From Candidatus Aminicenantota bacterium (GTDB lineage: Bacteria > Acidobacteriota > Aminicenantia > Aminicenantales > Aminicenantaceae), in the NCBI GenBank assembly GCA_030670375.1, contig DAOVBT010000105.1, positions 1 through 6,896 of the forward strand: 6,896 nt of DNA, read 5' to 3'. Of the stretch, positions 1 through 5,885 are shown one piece after another. Position 1 is the first letter of the stretch; each line of letters begins with the position of its first letter. The notes below the pieces were generated by a model that had not been told where the DNA came from, did not search any database, and saw nothing but the letters and a program-made list of their open reading frames with translations. The translations under genes were made by a program, and so were the position numbers.

Positions 1-271
1 CCCTCGAATTCCGTTTGGTCATGAAGCATAATGATCTCCAAAATGAAATTATAATTTATTGAGATGAGGAAGAATTAAAGAGTTCTTAATATTCATTTTG
101 TGATTGGAATATATCCTTCCTGAAAAGGAAAGACTCTCGTATCAGAATATGTTTGTAATTGCTCCTTTATCCTGTTTATTGGTAATAATATTTATATAAA
201 TATGACTCTGCTTTATAGCAGATGCCTTATCGATATGTCAAGGAATAACACGCAAAAAAATTCGAATTTAT
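1..271. other. Gene-free AT-rich stretch downstream of the signalling operon
   Basis: No convincing coding region is seen on either strand. A short open frame at 3-62 enters from the left edge and ends in TGA; it could be the C-terminal tail of a plus-strand gene outside the window, but about 19 codons are too few to judge. The stretch holds three small inverted repeats: TTCCT-GAAA-AGGAA at 117-130, TCTGCT-TTAT-AGCAGA at 207-222, and the palindrome AAATTCGAATTT at 258-269. The last lies 2 bp beyond the stop codon of the minus-strand operon and, read on the minus strand, runs into seven T residues. Confidence 0.6.
207..269 (-). terminator. Possible weak terminator region of the minus-strand operon
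   Basis: Two candidate structures follow the stop codon at 272-274. Nearest is AAATTCGAATTT (258-269), which on the minus strand continues into a run of seven T; its stem is AT-rich and needs a TCGA loop, so it is weak. Further on is a perfect 6-bp stem with a 4-nt loop (207-222), followed on the minus strand by AT-rich but not T-only sequence. Neither is a classic GC-rich intrinsic terminator. The placement suggests a role in ending the operon transcript, but this is inference. Confidence 0.25.
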
Positions 272-1711
272 TTATGGGTTTTTCTCATACAAATGGATCC
301 ATTTTTCTATGATTGAGGAGAGAGATTTGATCAGGGTTTGGCCGGTGCCATGAATCGGCCGAAGTTCTTCAGCGAGCTCGGTATAACCCTTACGATCTAA
401 CCATGATGAGAAGACATCATTATTCGAAAGACTCTGTATCTTGTTCGGGTCGGCTATTTTTAGCAGGTGAAGAAGTTCGCTCAAATTGGAGGCCTTTTTT
501 TTGTCGATATATAATGGAGTCGAGGCCATCCGGAGGACTTCGCTCTTTAAGTGTTTTTTCAGAACAGTGATCATTCGTTGTCCCCCAACATGTATAGGTC
601 TTAGCACGTCCCCCAGCTCTCTGAAGCTGTGCATGTAAAGCCATGTGGAGATGCTATCTTTTTTTCCATAGGCCTCCAGGATCTCTCTCAGTTTTATACC
701 CTGAGGCTTATTTTTTCCGGCTTTTTCTAAGATCTCGATCATCCCCTGTATATTTTTAATTCTATGGAGTACATCTCCTGTTTCATTTTGAACTAAAAAA
801 TCCCCTATTCCCGTGTAGTCTTGGATATATTTACGGAGAGTTATAAGGCTGCCGGGGTCCCCTTTGGGAAGGATGAAAGCAGAGTCTTTAAATGCTTCCG
901 TTTCCTTTGTTTTCGAGGCTATGATGATGGGTATTCTCGGGTAGTGGTTTTGGATTAAGTTGATAAGGTCTTTTCCCGCATCGCTATTAAGGTCGTTACC
1001 CTTTGGGAAAAAAATATCTGTTATCAGGCATACAACATCATCCCCATGTCCTGAAGAAATGTATTGATGGTCATCGATATCGGATTCTTTTTCCACGCCG
1101 AATAAGAAGTTCAATGCTTCCTCATAGGTTCTGACAATCATGACGTCGGCTCTCTGGCCGATGATTCCGTAGAGGATCGGAAAAAATTGTGAGAACCATC
1201 TGGGCTCATCATCCACGATCAAAAAAATGTAACGCCTCACATTGGAATAATTGGAGATGTTCAGAAGGTCTTCTGCAGATCTCACAACGGATTGAATGAT
1301 TTTTTCAGGAGCGCAGTCGGTTTTATTGAAGGCAAATACCAAATCTGCCTTTGCCGTATACGGAAGCTTTTCCTGAGCAACCGAAGGAGGAGAGCAATGG
1401 ATAAGCTCAGCGGCTGATAGAAGGACAACCACGGCATCCTTGTTTTTTTGTTTGACTGTTGTTGTATCGACTAGGTTTAATGCGACGTCATCTAGTATCA
1501 GGACCATAGCCCCGTCAGATTGATAGTTTCCTGCCGAGATGGGATCAGAAAGAATATCTACCGTAACCCAAGGCATGTTTTTTCCAAGCACGTTTTTTGT
1601 CTGGCGTATTTGTTCGTCAGCCGAGAATATAATCACATTCTTGATTTTTACGGGGTTGATAATCCTGGGGATGAATGCGAACTCTTGTTTTTGGATGGAT
1701 TGTTTACGCAT
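272..1711 (-). CDS. Tandem receiver-domain protein with duplicated C-terminal module, partner of a PEP/pyruvate-binding protein
   Basis: This encodes a 479-aa cytoplasmic response-regulator-like protein. ATG at 1711 is chosen because it overlaps the stop of the upstream gene as TAATG, implying translational coupling; an in-frame extension to 1822 would run inside that gene. Domain 1 (about 21-150) is receiver-like and degenerate: D32/E33, D74/D75, S99, K130. Domain 2 (about 159-300) is a fuller receiver: D167/D168/E169, acceptor candidate D232 in LITDIFFPKG, S266, K283, with a long insert before the acceptor strand. From about 315 come two copies of a module with exactly 80-residue spacing: SISTWL/LRPIHVGGQ at 353-378 and VFSSWL/LRPIHGTGQ at 433-458. 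No HTH, AAA+, GGDEF or kinase domain is visible, so the output is unknown. From memory of the family, receivers of this kind occur beside or fused to PEP/pyruvate-binding domains like the one encoded just upstream. Confidence 0.85.
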   Translation of the reverse strand: MRKQSIQKQEFAFIPRIINPVKIKNVIIFSADEQIRQTKNVLGKNMPWVTVDILSDPISAGNYQSDGAMVLILDDVALNLVDTTTVKQKNKDAVVVLLSAAELIHCSPPSVAQEKLPYTAKADLVFAFNKTDCAPEKIIQSVVRSAEDLLNISNYSNVRRYIFLIVDDEPRWFSQFFPILYGIIGQRADVMIVRTYEEALNFLFGVEKESDIDDHQYISSGHGDDVVCLITDIFFPKGNDLNSDAGKDLINLIQNHYPRIPIIIASKTKETEAFKDSAFILPKGDPGSLITLRKYIQDYTGIGDFLVQNETGDVLHRIKNIQGMIEILEKAGKNKPQGIKLREILEAYGKKDSISTWLYMHSFRELGDVLRPIHVGGQRMITVLKKHLKSEVLRMASTPLYIDKKKASNLSELLHLLKIADPNKIQSLSNNDVFSSWLDRKGYTELAEELRPIHGTGQTLIKSLSSIIEKWIHLYEKNP

Positions 1712-3369
1712 TATTCTGAAACCATACAACGTTGATTTTTTGAATCCGCATAAATTATTATTTTTTTTGGAAATTCGCGCACAAACAAGGAGTCTGTATG
1801 ATTTGATCCACTGAAAAACCACGGATCGATCAAGTCCTGCGCAGGAGCTATGAATCCGTATATGACGTTGTTGCTGATCAAGTTTGTTAAAAAATGTGTT
1901 CCCTGAGTCCCATACATACGTGTTTCCAGTCTTTTTTGTTCTTCGTCGTAACCACCCTGCAGCATGTATAAAAAATGGCTTCCGTATAATCCTCCAGAAA
2001 GACTGCTGTTCTCGGGGAGAGGCTCAGATCTTCCGGCAATATCCACCCCGTATTCAAAAATGGCGACAGCCCTATCCACAAGCCGGTAATCCACTTGAAT
2101 TCCCCAATTTCTGTTCGTGCTCCCCAATCTTCCCGGCACGATCATCATGTACTTTTCATTTTGTTCACGCATTTTTGTATTGAAATCGGCGATATTTCTA
2201 ACAACTTTATCATGCATGCTTTGGGTATAGATGAACGGGGAGACCACGAGCGCATATTTTATTCCTTTTTTAATGCCATGCCCTTGAAGGCTGCTGATAG
2301 AAAGGTACGTGTGGCCGGTACGCTCTGGCATTTTGATGGTTTCGAAGCGCAATGTCGGCAAATAGGTCAACTGAACGACGTGAAAGCGGCCGACTTCCTC
2401 TTCTTTTCGTTTAAAATCGATGTTAAACACGAATTCTATTTGAAAATGGGATGTAACTCTTTTTGAGATCATTTCCATTATTTTGATAAGACCCGTTTTG
2501 AAGCCGAAATGGTTATTCTGGACCAGTTCCTTGATTGTGATCATATTGTTATGGATGCCAAGCAATTTGACCTTATCGTGGTTGGCAAATCGGACATGGA
2601 GTGTCTTCATGGTTTCCATTTCATCACCTTGAAGACCTTTGTTTTTTGTCATATCCAAAGCATAAAAGTACTGTTGTCCCTGTCCGACACTCAAGAACCT
2701 TTGGGGGATCGGATTCTTGATCGTGACCATCGAGATGACCGGAAAATCGTCCAAAACCGTTGCGTAACCATGGCCAAAAGCGATCCGGGCAAAGCCCTCA
2801 TCGGGATTCTGTGTCTTTAATGCATAAGGAAAAAAAGAATTCGCAACTCCTGAAATATAGGGGTAGTAAAAAGGGCCTGCCAATGTATCGTCAAAAATTC
2901 CAGGGATGGGATTGATGACGATGGCCATTTTTTCTTCGCTTTCTGGAGGTTGTTTAAGGATAAAATCTGCATAGATATGACAAATGGCCTGTTTCAGCTG
3001 TTCCAGCCGAACGGAAAAATCAGAGTGGTTGTTGGGCAGCATGAAAGAAGTGTTCTCTCCCGCATGGATTGGGCCGACTCCCCTAGGAGATAAGCCTCCC
3101 TCGTCAGTTGCCGATGACCGGACGCTGATGGGGATGTTTCCCAATTCCTTTAAAATTGATGTGAAGATAATAAAATTTTTTTCGTCCAGCTTTCCTCCGT
3201 TGTCGACAAAGCTATCAAAATAGGTTGTTGCGAGAATTCGGGTCCTTAATCTGTGGGTGTGCGGAATGGGACTTTCGTTGATTTTGACCAGCCCGGTGCC
3301 TTTCCCTCCAAGAGATCCTTTACCGTAGATTTTGACCTCTCCGGTTTTTTCAAAGATTTTTTCGCTCAT
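1711..3369 (-). CDS. PEP/pyruvate-binding (PPDK N-terminal, ATP-grasp) domain protein lacking the phospho-histidine domain
   Basis: This encodes 552 aa. It resembles the nucleotide-binding part of PEP synthase and pyruvate phosphate dikinase (PPDK): glycine-rich GSLGGKGTGL at 18-27 (K23), SVRSSATDE at 82-90 (R84), AGENTSFMLPNNH at 103-115, EKMAIVINPIPG at 146-157, and E312 with Q333 in the positions of the metal/nucleotide ligands. The C-terminal part (about 350-552) carries PGRLGSTNRNWGIQV and QGTHFLTNL, which I associate with a conserved family of stand-alone PEP/pyruvate-binding proteins. There is no TSH-type phospho-histidine domain and no TIM barrel, so it cannot be a complete PEP synthase or PPDK; it may bind or hydrolyse nucleotide or phosphorylate a partner, but the substrate is unknown. 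ATG at 3369 is preferred over TTG at 3381 because a -10-like TATAAT abuts that TTG. It is the first gene of a two-gene operon with the receiver protein. Confidence 0.85.
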   Translation of the reverse strand: MSEKIFEKTGEVKIYGKGSLGGKGTGLVKINESPIPHTHRLRTRILATTYFDSFVDNGGKLDEKNFIIFTSILKELGNIPISVRSSATDEGGLSPRGVGPIHAGENTSFMLPNNHSDFSVRLEQLKQAICHIYADFILKQPPESEEKMAIVINPIPGIFDDTLAGPFYYPYISGVANSFFPYALKTQNPDEGFARIAFGHGYATVLDDFPVISMVTIKNPIPQRFLSVGQGQQYFYALDMTKNKGLQGDEMETMKTLHVRFANHDKVKLLGIHNNMITIKELVQNNHFGFKTGLIKIMEMISKRVTSHFQIEFVFNIDFKRKEEEVGRFHVVQLTYLPTLRFETIKMPERTGHTYLSISSLQGHGIKKGIKYALVVSPFIYTQSMHDKVVRNIADFNTKMREQNEKYMMIVPGRLGSTNRNWGIQVDYRLVDRAVAIFEYGVDIAGRSEPLPENSSLSGGLYGSHFLYMLQGGYDEEQKRLETRMYGTQGTHFLTNLISNNVIYGFIAPAQDLIDPWFFSGSNHTDSLFVREFPKKIIIYADSKNQRCMVSE

Positions 3370-3381
3370 CCTGCAAAACAA

Positions 3382-3390
3382 ATTATATCA
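3382..3390 (-). promoter_or_regulatory. Extended -10 promoter element for the signalling operon
   Basis: On the minus strand the sequence reads TGATATAAT, a perfect TGn-TATAAT extended -10. It lies 12 bp upstream of the ATG at 3369. A poor -35 candidate (TGGAGA) sits 18 bp upstream. Transcription would start near 3375, leaving a leader of only about 6 nt, and GCAGG directly abuts the ATG, so no normally spaced Shine-Dalgarno fits. Confidence 0.4.
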
Positions 3391-3426
3391 AATTTATGTG
3401 TGCTCTCTCCACCCGCATCTATTCAT

Positions 3427-3456
3427 TTGACATTGGGAGGCCTCAATGGTTAAGCT
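3427..3456 (+). promoter_or_regulatory. Candidate sigma-70-type promoter for the oxoamine synthase gene
   Basis: A perfect TTGACA -35 hexamer at 3427-3432 is followed after 18 bp by TAAGCT (3451-3456), a poor -10 (three of six positions). It lies in the divergent spacer, giving a leader of roughly 50 nt before the start at 3514. The -35 match is good; the -10 assignment is uncertain. Confidence 0.35.
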
Positions 3457-3502
3457 TAGTAATCAATAAAGTGGAGTAGTGGAGCGACTTGAACCTTATT
3501 TC

Positions 3503-3507
3503 AGGAG
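3503..3507 (+). promoter_or_regulatory. Ribosome binding site of the oxoamine synthase gene
   Basis: AGGAG lies 6 nt upstream of the ATG at 3514. This canonical spacing fixes the start codon and contrasts with the two minus-strand leader genes, which lack a well-spaced Shine-Dalgarno. Confidence 0.8.
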
Positions 3508-3513
3508 AATAGA

Positions 3514-4791
3514 ATGGCGTTGAGTAAAAAAGACTTCGAAGGAAAAAAGCCCAACAGCGATCACTTCACCATGGCGGATTTTCAGGATTTCGAGAGTGAT
3601 GACCTGTTTGAAGTCGCAGAATATTTTTACGAAGTTGTCGCAGATACCTTCAGAAAAAAGTACATGGTCTACGGCCAACCCATGATGAGTAGCCCAAAAA
3701 CGGAATTCGAGGTATTCGATTGGAACAGGAATATAATCAGGAAATTCCTGAATTTTTGTTCCTACAACTATTTGGGATTCAGTTATCACCCTGAGGTGAT
3801 TAACGCCGTGCAGGAGGCAATCGCAGAATTTGGGACAGGTGCAGTTTCTGCACCGCTGTTGAGCGGCTATTCGGGGATAGTAAGGAAGCTCGAGGAGGAA
3901 ATCGCCAGCCTCAAAGGCAAGGAAATGGCCGTCGTTTTCCCCACCGGATACGGAACTAACGTGGGAATCCTCTCGGCACTCCTGCGACCAGGGGATGTTG
4001 CCGTGATGGATATTCTTTCTCACGCATCTATTTATGACGGCGTCCAGCTTGCCGGGGCAGACATCAAAGTGTTTGCCCATAACAATCCCAGTCATCTGGA
4101 AAAGGTCCTCAAAAATTTGAACACAAAACGCGTGATTGTCTGTGTTGAAGGTATATACAGCATGGATGGAGACCTCGCAAACCTGCCCGAATTGATACCC
4201 ATATGCAAAAGATACGGAGCCAAGATCCTGGTGGATGAAGCCCATGCCACATTGATTTTTGGAAAAAAAGGCGGGGGAGTGGCCGAGCACTTTGGACTCG
4301 AGGATGAGGTGGATATCGCGATCGGTACATTCAGCAAATCCTTCGGGGCGATCGGAGGATTTGCTGCAGGTAAGGAAAAAATCATGACCTATCTCCGGTT
4401 GTATGCCCGCGCTTATGTTTTTTCCTGTGCCATGGCACCACACACGGCAGCTGGAATTCTCAAGGTGTTGGAGATCTACAATAAAGACAAATTACTGCGA
4501 GATCAATTGTGGAAAAACGTGTTTTATATGCATGAAAAACTTCGTGAAGCCGGCCTGGATATCGGAAGCACCAAGTCTCAAGTCATCCCTGTCATGGCTG
4601 GAAACGATCTGAGGCTGCGGGAGATCAGCAAGAGGATTCAGGAAAAGGGACTTTACACGGGGGTTGTCACCTACCCGGCTGTATCCAAGAACAAGACCCG
4701 CCTCCGACTCTCCGTCTCTGCCAAGCACACCAAGGAACAGATGGACGAATGCGTCCGCATCATTAGTGAAGTTTATCAGAGCCTTCAATAG
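3514..4791 (+). CDS. PLP-dependent alpha-oxoamine synthase, serine palmitoyltransferase-like
   Basis: A 425-aa enzyme of the family that includes serine palmitoyltransferase, 2-amino-3-ketobutyrate CoA ligase and BioF. These condense an amino acid with an acyl thioester, releasing CO2. Visible landmarks: SYNYLGF at 83-89, GTGAVSAPLLSG at 107-118, SHASIYDG at 169-176 (H170, the His expected to stack on PLP), EGIYSMDG at 212-219, DEAH at 241-244 (D241 to the pyridine nitrogen), GTFSKSFGAIGG at 271-282 with Schiff-base lysine K275, and RLRLSVSA at 396-403 (carboxylate-binding Arg). The N-terminal segment of about 80 residues before SYNYLGF, including the PKTEF...WNRNIIRKFLNF stretch, is longer than in BioF or KBL and recalls the LCB2 subunit of eukaryotic serine palmitoyltransferase, favouring long-chain base synthesis. 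Family confidence is high; substrate assignment is moderate. CqsA-type signal synthases and BioF are the alternatives. No acyl carrier protein or other sphingolipid gene is adjacent. The 3' end overlaps the convergent methyltransferase gene. Confidence 0.88.
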   Translation: MALSKKDFEGKKPNSDHFTMADFQDFESDDLFEVAEYFYEVVADTFRKKYMVYGQPMMSSPKTEFEVFDWNRNIIRKFLNFCSYNYLGFSYHPEVINAVQEAIAEFGTGAVSAPLLSGYSGIVRKLEEEIASLKGKEMAVVFPTGYGTNVGILSALLRPGDVAVMDILSHASIYDGVQLAGADIKVFAHNNPSHLEKVLKNLNTKRVIVCVEGIYSMDGDLANLPELIPICKRYGAKILVDEAHATLIFGKKGGGVAEHFGLEDEVDIAIGTFSKSFGAIGGFAAGKEKIMTYLRLYARAYVFSCAMAPHTAAGILKVLEIYNKDKLLRDQLWKNVFYMHEKLREAGLDIGSTKSQVIPVMAGNDLRLREISKRIQEKGLYTGVVTYPAVSKNKTRLRLSVSAKHTKEQMDECVRIISEVYQSLQ

Positions 4792-5668
4792 GATTAACGG
4801 TAGAGGGATCGCGTTTGGCTTTCCATTTGCTCGTCTTCATGGCTGTATCTGCTTCAGTTTTTAAGCTTCCTTGGATCGAGTTGCCTTTTACCTTCCCACT
4901 AAACAACATTCTCACCGATTGTCCTTCGAGCGTTCTTCCGACGGTGAATTGCAATTTGTCTCCTACTAATTCTCCGCGCTCGATCGATAATCCAGAGCCG
5001 TTCACGTACAGAGTTCCTTTAATTTTTTGAAATTGTTGCTCGAGATCGAGCGTGTACTGGTCTTTTTCCGATCCTGTCGGCGAAGTCCACTTCCAAGTTC
5101 CTGATACGTTAGCAGGAACGATCCAGAAATAGACGCTGTGTGTTCTTCGTTCCAGTTTTACCTCTGTGAATTTGTCCGCTTTCCACTCCTTCATGCTAAA
5201 ATCGTGCGATACGACTCTGGTTCCGGGCTTCAGCACGCACAATATTTTTGGCCGCAGTTCAAGATTGACGGTTTGGAGCAGATAAAGAGTCACAACAGTC
5301 GCCTTGCTGAAGTCGGCCTCGAAAAGGTCCTGTTGCGAAAATTCCACTCTATCCATCACGCCTGCCTTGGCCGCATTATTTTCGCTTTCCTCGATGCGTA
5401 AAGGATCGATGTCGATGCCAACGCCACGGCATCCCGTTTCTTTGACAGCCGTGATGACGATACGTCCGTCTCCACAGCCCAGGTCGTAGAGGACATCATT
5501 CTTGCCCACATTTGCCATCTTGAGCATCTCATTAACAACCTCATACGGCGTCGGTACATAGGGCACATCGAACTGATAGTCCCATAAAAATTGAGGTTCC
5601 TGTGAAAATCCCTCGTAAGGGAAGATTAATATCAAAACAAATAGGGATATGATTACATTTTTTTTCAT
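4763..5668 (-). CDS. Exported class I SAM-dependent methyltransferase with C-terminal beta-rich domain
   Basis: A 301-aa protein with an N-terminal signal peptide: MKKN, then a hydrophobic core at about 5-17, with possible cleavage near GFS|QEP (22/23). The mature part starts with a conserved-looking PYVPTPYEVV (36-45) before a Rossmann methyltransferase fold: motif I DLGCGDGRI at 62-70, acidic GVGIDIDP at 82-89, QQDLFEAD at 112-119, TVVTLYLL at 124-131, and LKPGTRVVSHDF at 146-157. All SAM-binding landmarks look intact. From about 185 to 285 there is a separate beta-rich region (VSGTWKWTSPTG, FQKIKGTLYVNG, LFSGKVKGNSIQGSLK), lipocalin-like in feel but not recognised. A periplasmic SAM methyltransferase is puzzling because SAM is cytoplasmic; the substrate is unknown. 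The ATG at 5668 is supported by the signal peptide it creates. It is divergent from the outer-membrane barrel gene and overlaps the convergent oxoamine synthase gene by 29 bp. Confidence 0.87.
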   Translation of the reverse strand: MKKNVIISLFVLILIFPYEGFSQEPQFLWDYQFDVPYVPTPYEVVNEMLKMANVGKNDVLYDLGCGDGRIVITAVKETGCRGVGIDIDPLRIEESENNAAKAGVMDRVEFSQQDLFEADFSKATVVTLYLLQTVNLELRPKILCVLKPGTRVVSHDFSMKEWKADKFTEVKLERRTHSVYFWIVPANVSGTWKWTSPTGSEKDQYTLDLEQQFQKIKGTLYVNGSGLSIERGELVGDKLQFTVGRTLEGQSVRMLFSGKVKGNSIQGSLKTEADTAMKTSKWKAKRDPSTVNPIEGSDKLH

Positions 5669-5681
5669 TCCGGTTTCGACA

Positions 5682-5690
5682 ATTATAGCA
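5682..5690 (-). promoter_or_regulatory. Extended -10 promoter element for the exported methyltransferase
   Basis: On the minus strand the sequence is TGCTATAAT, a perfect TGn-TATAAT element 13 bp upstream of the ATG at 5668. The -35 region (TTTAGC at 17-bp spacing) is poor, as is common with extended -10 promoters. The predicted start near 5675 would leave a leader of about 7 nt, with GGA touching the start codon instead of a spaced Shine-Dalgarno. Confidence 0.45.
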
Positions 5691-5720
5691 CATAATAAAT
5701 CAAGGCTAAAAAAACTTATG

Positions 5721-5762
5721 AGGAATGTTGTCCTTTAATAAGGACATATAGGATAGGAATGT
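5721..5762. repeat. 8-bp direct repeats AGGAATGT flanking the palindrome
   Basis: AGGAATGT occurs at 5721-5728 and again at 5755-5762, start to start 34 bp, about three helical turns apart, on either side of the palindrome at 5729-5746. It may be part of a regulatory array, or chance in a short AT-rich spacer. Confidence 0.4.
5729..5746. promoter_or_regulatory. 18-bp palindrome, candidate operator or enhancer-binding site
   Basis: TGTCCTT-TAAT-AAGGACA is a perfect 7-bp inverted repeat with a 4-bp spacer in the divergent spacer between the methyltransferase and barrel genes. Its centre is about 97 bp upstream of the predicted sigma-54 start (5834), in the usual range for an enhancer-binding protein, and about 63 bp upstream of the predicted methyltransferase start. 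It has no T-run and lies between promoters, so an operator is more likely than a terminator. The regulator is unknown; the receiver protein in this window has no DNA-binding domain. Confidence 0.5.
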
Positions 5763-5806
5763 ATAACAACAAGACAGAGAGGCATAAAAATTCTTGAGCT
5801 TTCAGA

Positions 5807-5823
5807 TTGGCATGTTTATTGCA
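5807..5823 (+). promoter_or_regulatory. Sigma-54 (RpoN) -24/-12 promoter of the outer-membrane barrel gene
   Basis: TTGGCATGTTTATTGCA matches the sigma-54 consensus YTGGCACGRNNNTTGCW at all but two defined positions (T for C in the -24 block, T for R). The invariant GG (5809-5810) and GC (5821-5822) are separated by exactly 10 bp. The predicted start is about 5834, leaving a 52-nt leader with a strong ribosome binding site. This would place the upstream in-frame ATG at 5829 before the transcript start, supporting 5886 as the true start. Expression would need an AAA+ enhancer-binding protein, not encoded here. Confidence 0.72.
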
Positions 5824-5873
5824 AAAAAATGATTTACAGAATCAGTAATGAAGGAAAACAATACAAAAAAATT

Positions 5874-5880
5874 GAGGAGG
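5874..5880 (+). promoter_or_regulatory. Strong ribosome binding site that decides the barrel gene start
   Basis: GAGGAGG ends 5 nt before the ATG at 5886. It selects MSKYILLF as the N-terminus, which then begins directly with a signal peptide, rather than the in-frame ATG at 5829, whose extra 19 residues are charged and would precede the signal. Confidence 0.88.
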
Positions 5881-5885
5881 AAAAA

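Noticed and set aside
3..62. Short open frame entering from the left edge, ending in TGA at 60-62
   Set aside because: Only about 19 codons are visible, with no recognisable motif; chance cannot be excluded.
1712..1822. 37-residue N-terminal extension of the receiver protein
   Set aside because: It lies wholly inside the end of the upstream gene in another frame and has no family resemblance; the TAATG overlap gives a better start.
3496..4443. Long 315-codon open frame antisense to the oxoamine synthase gene
   Set aside because: It is a shadow of the real plus-strand gene, which has catalytic motifs and a ribosome binding site; its product shows no recognisable domain.
5829..5885. Upstream in-frame ATG for the barrel gene
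   Set aside because: It precedes the predicted sigma-54 transcript start, lacks a ribosome binding site, and would place a charged segment ahead of the signal peptide.
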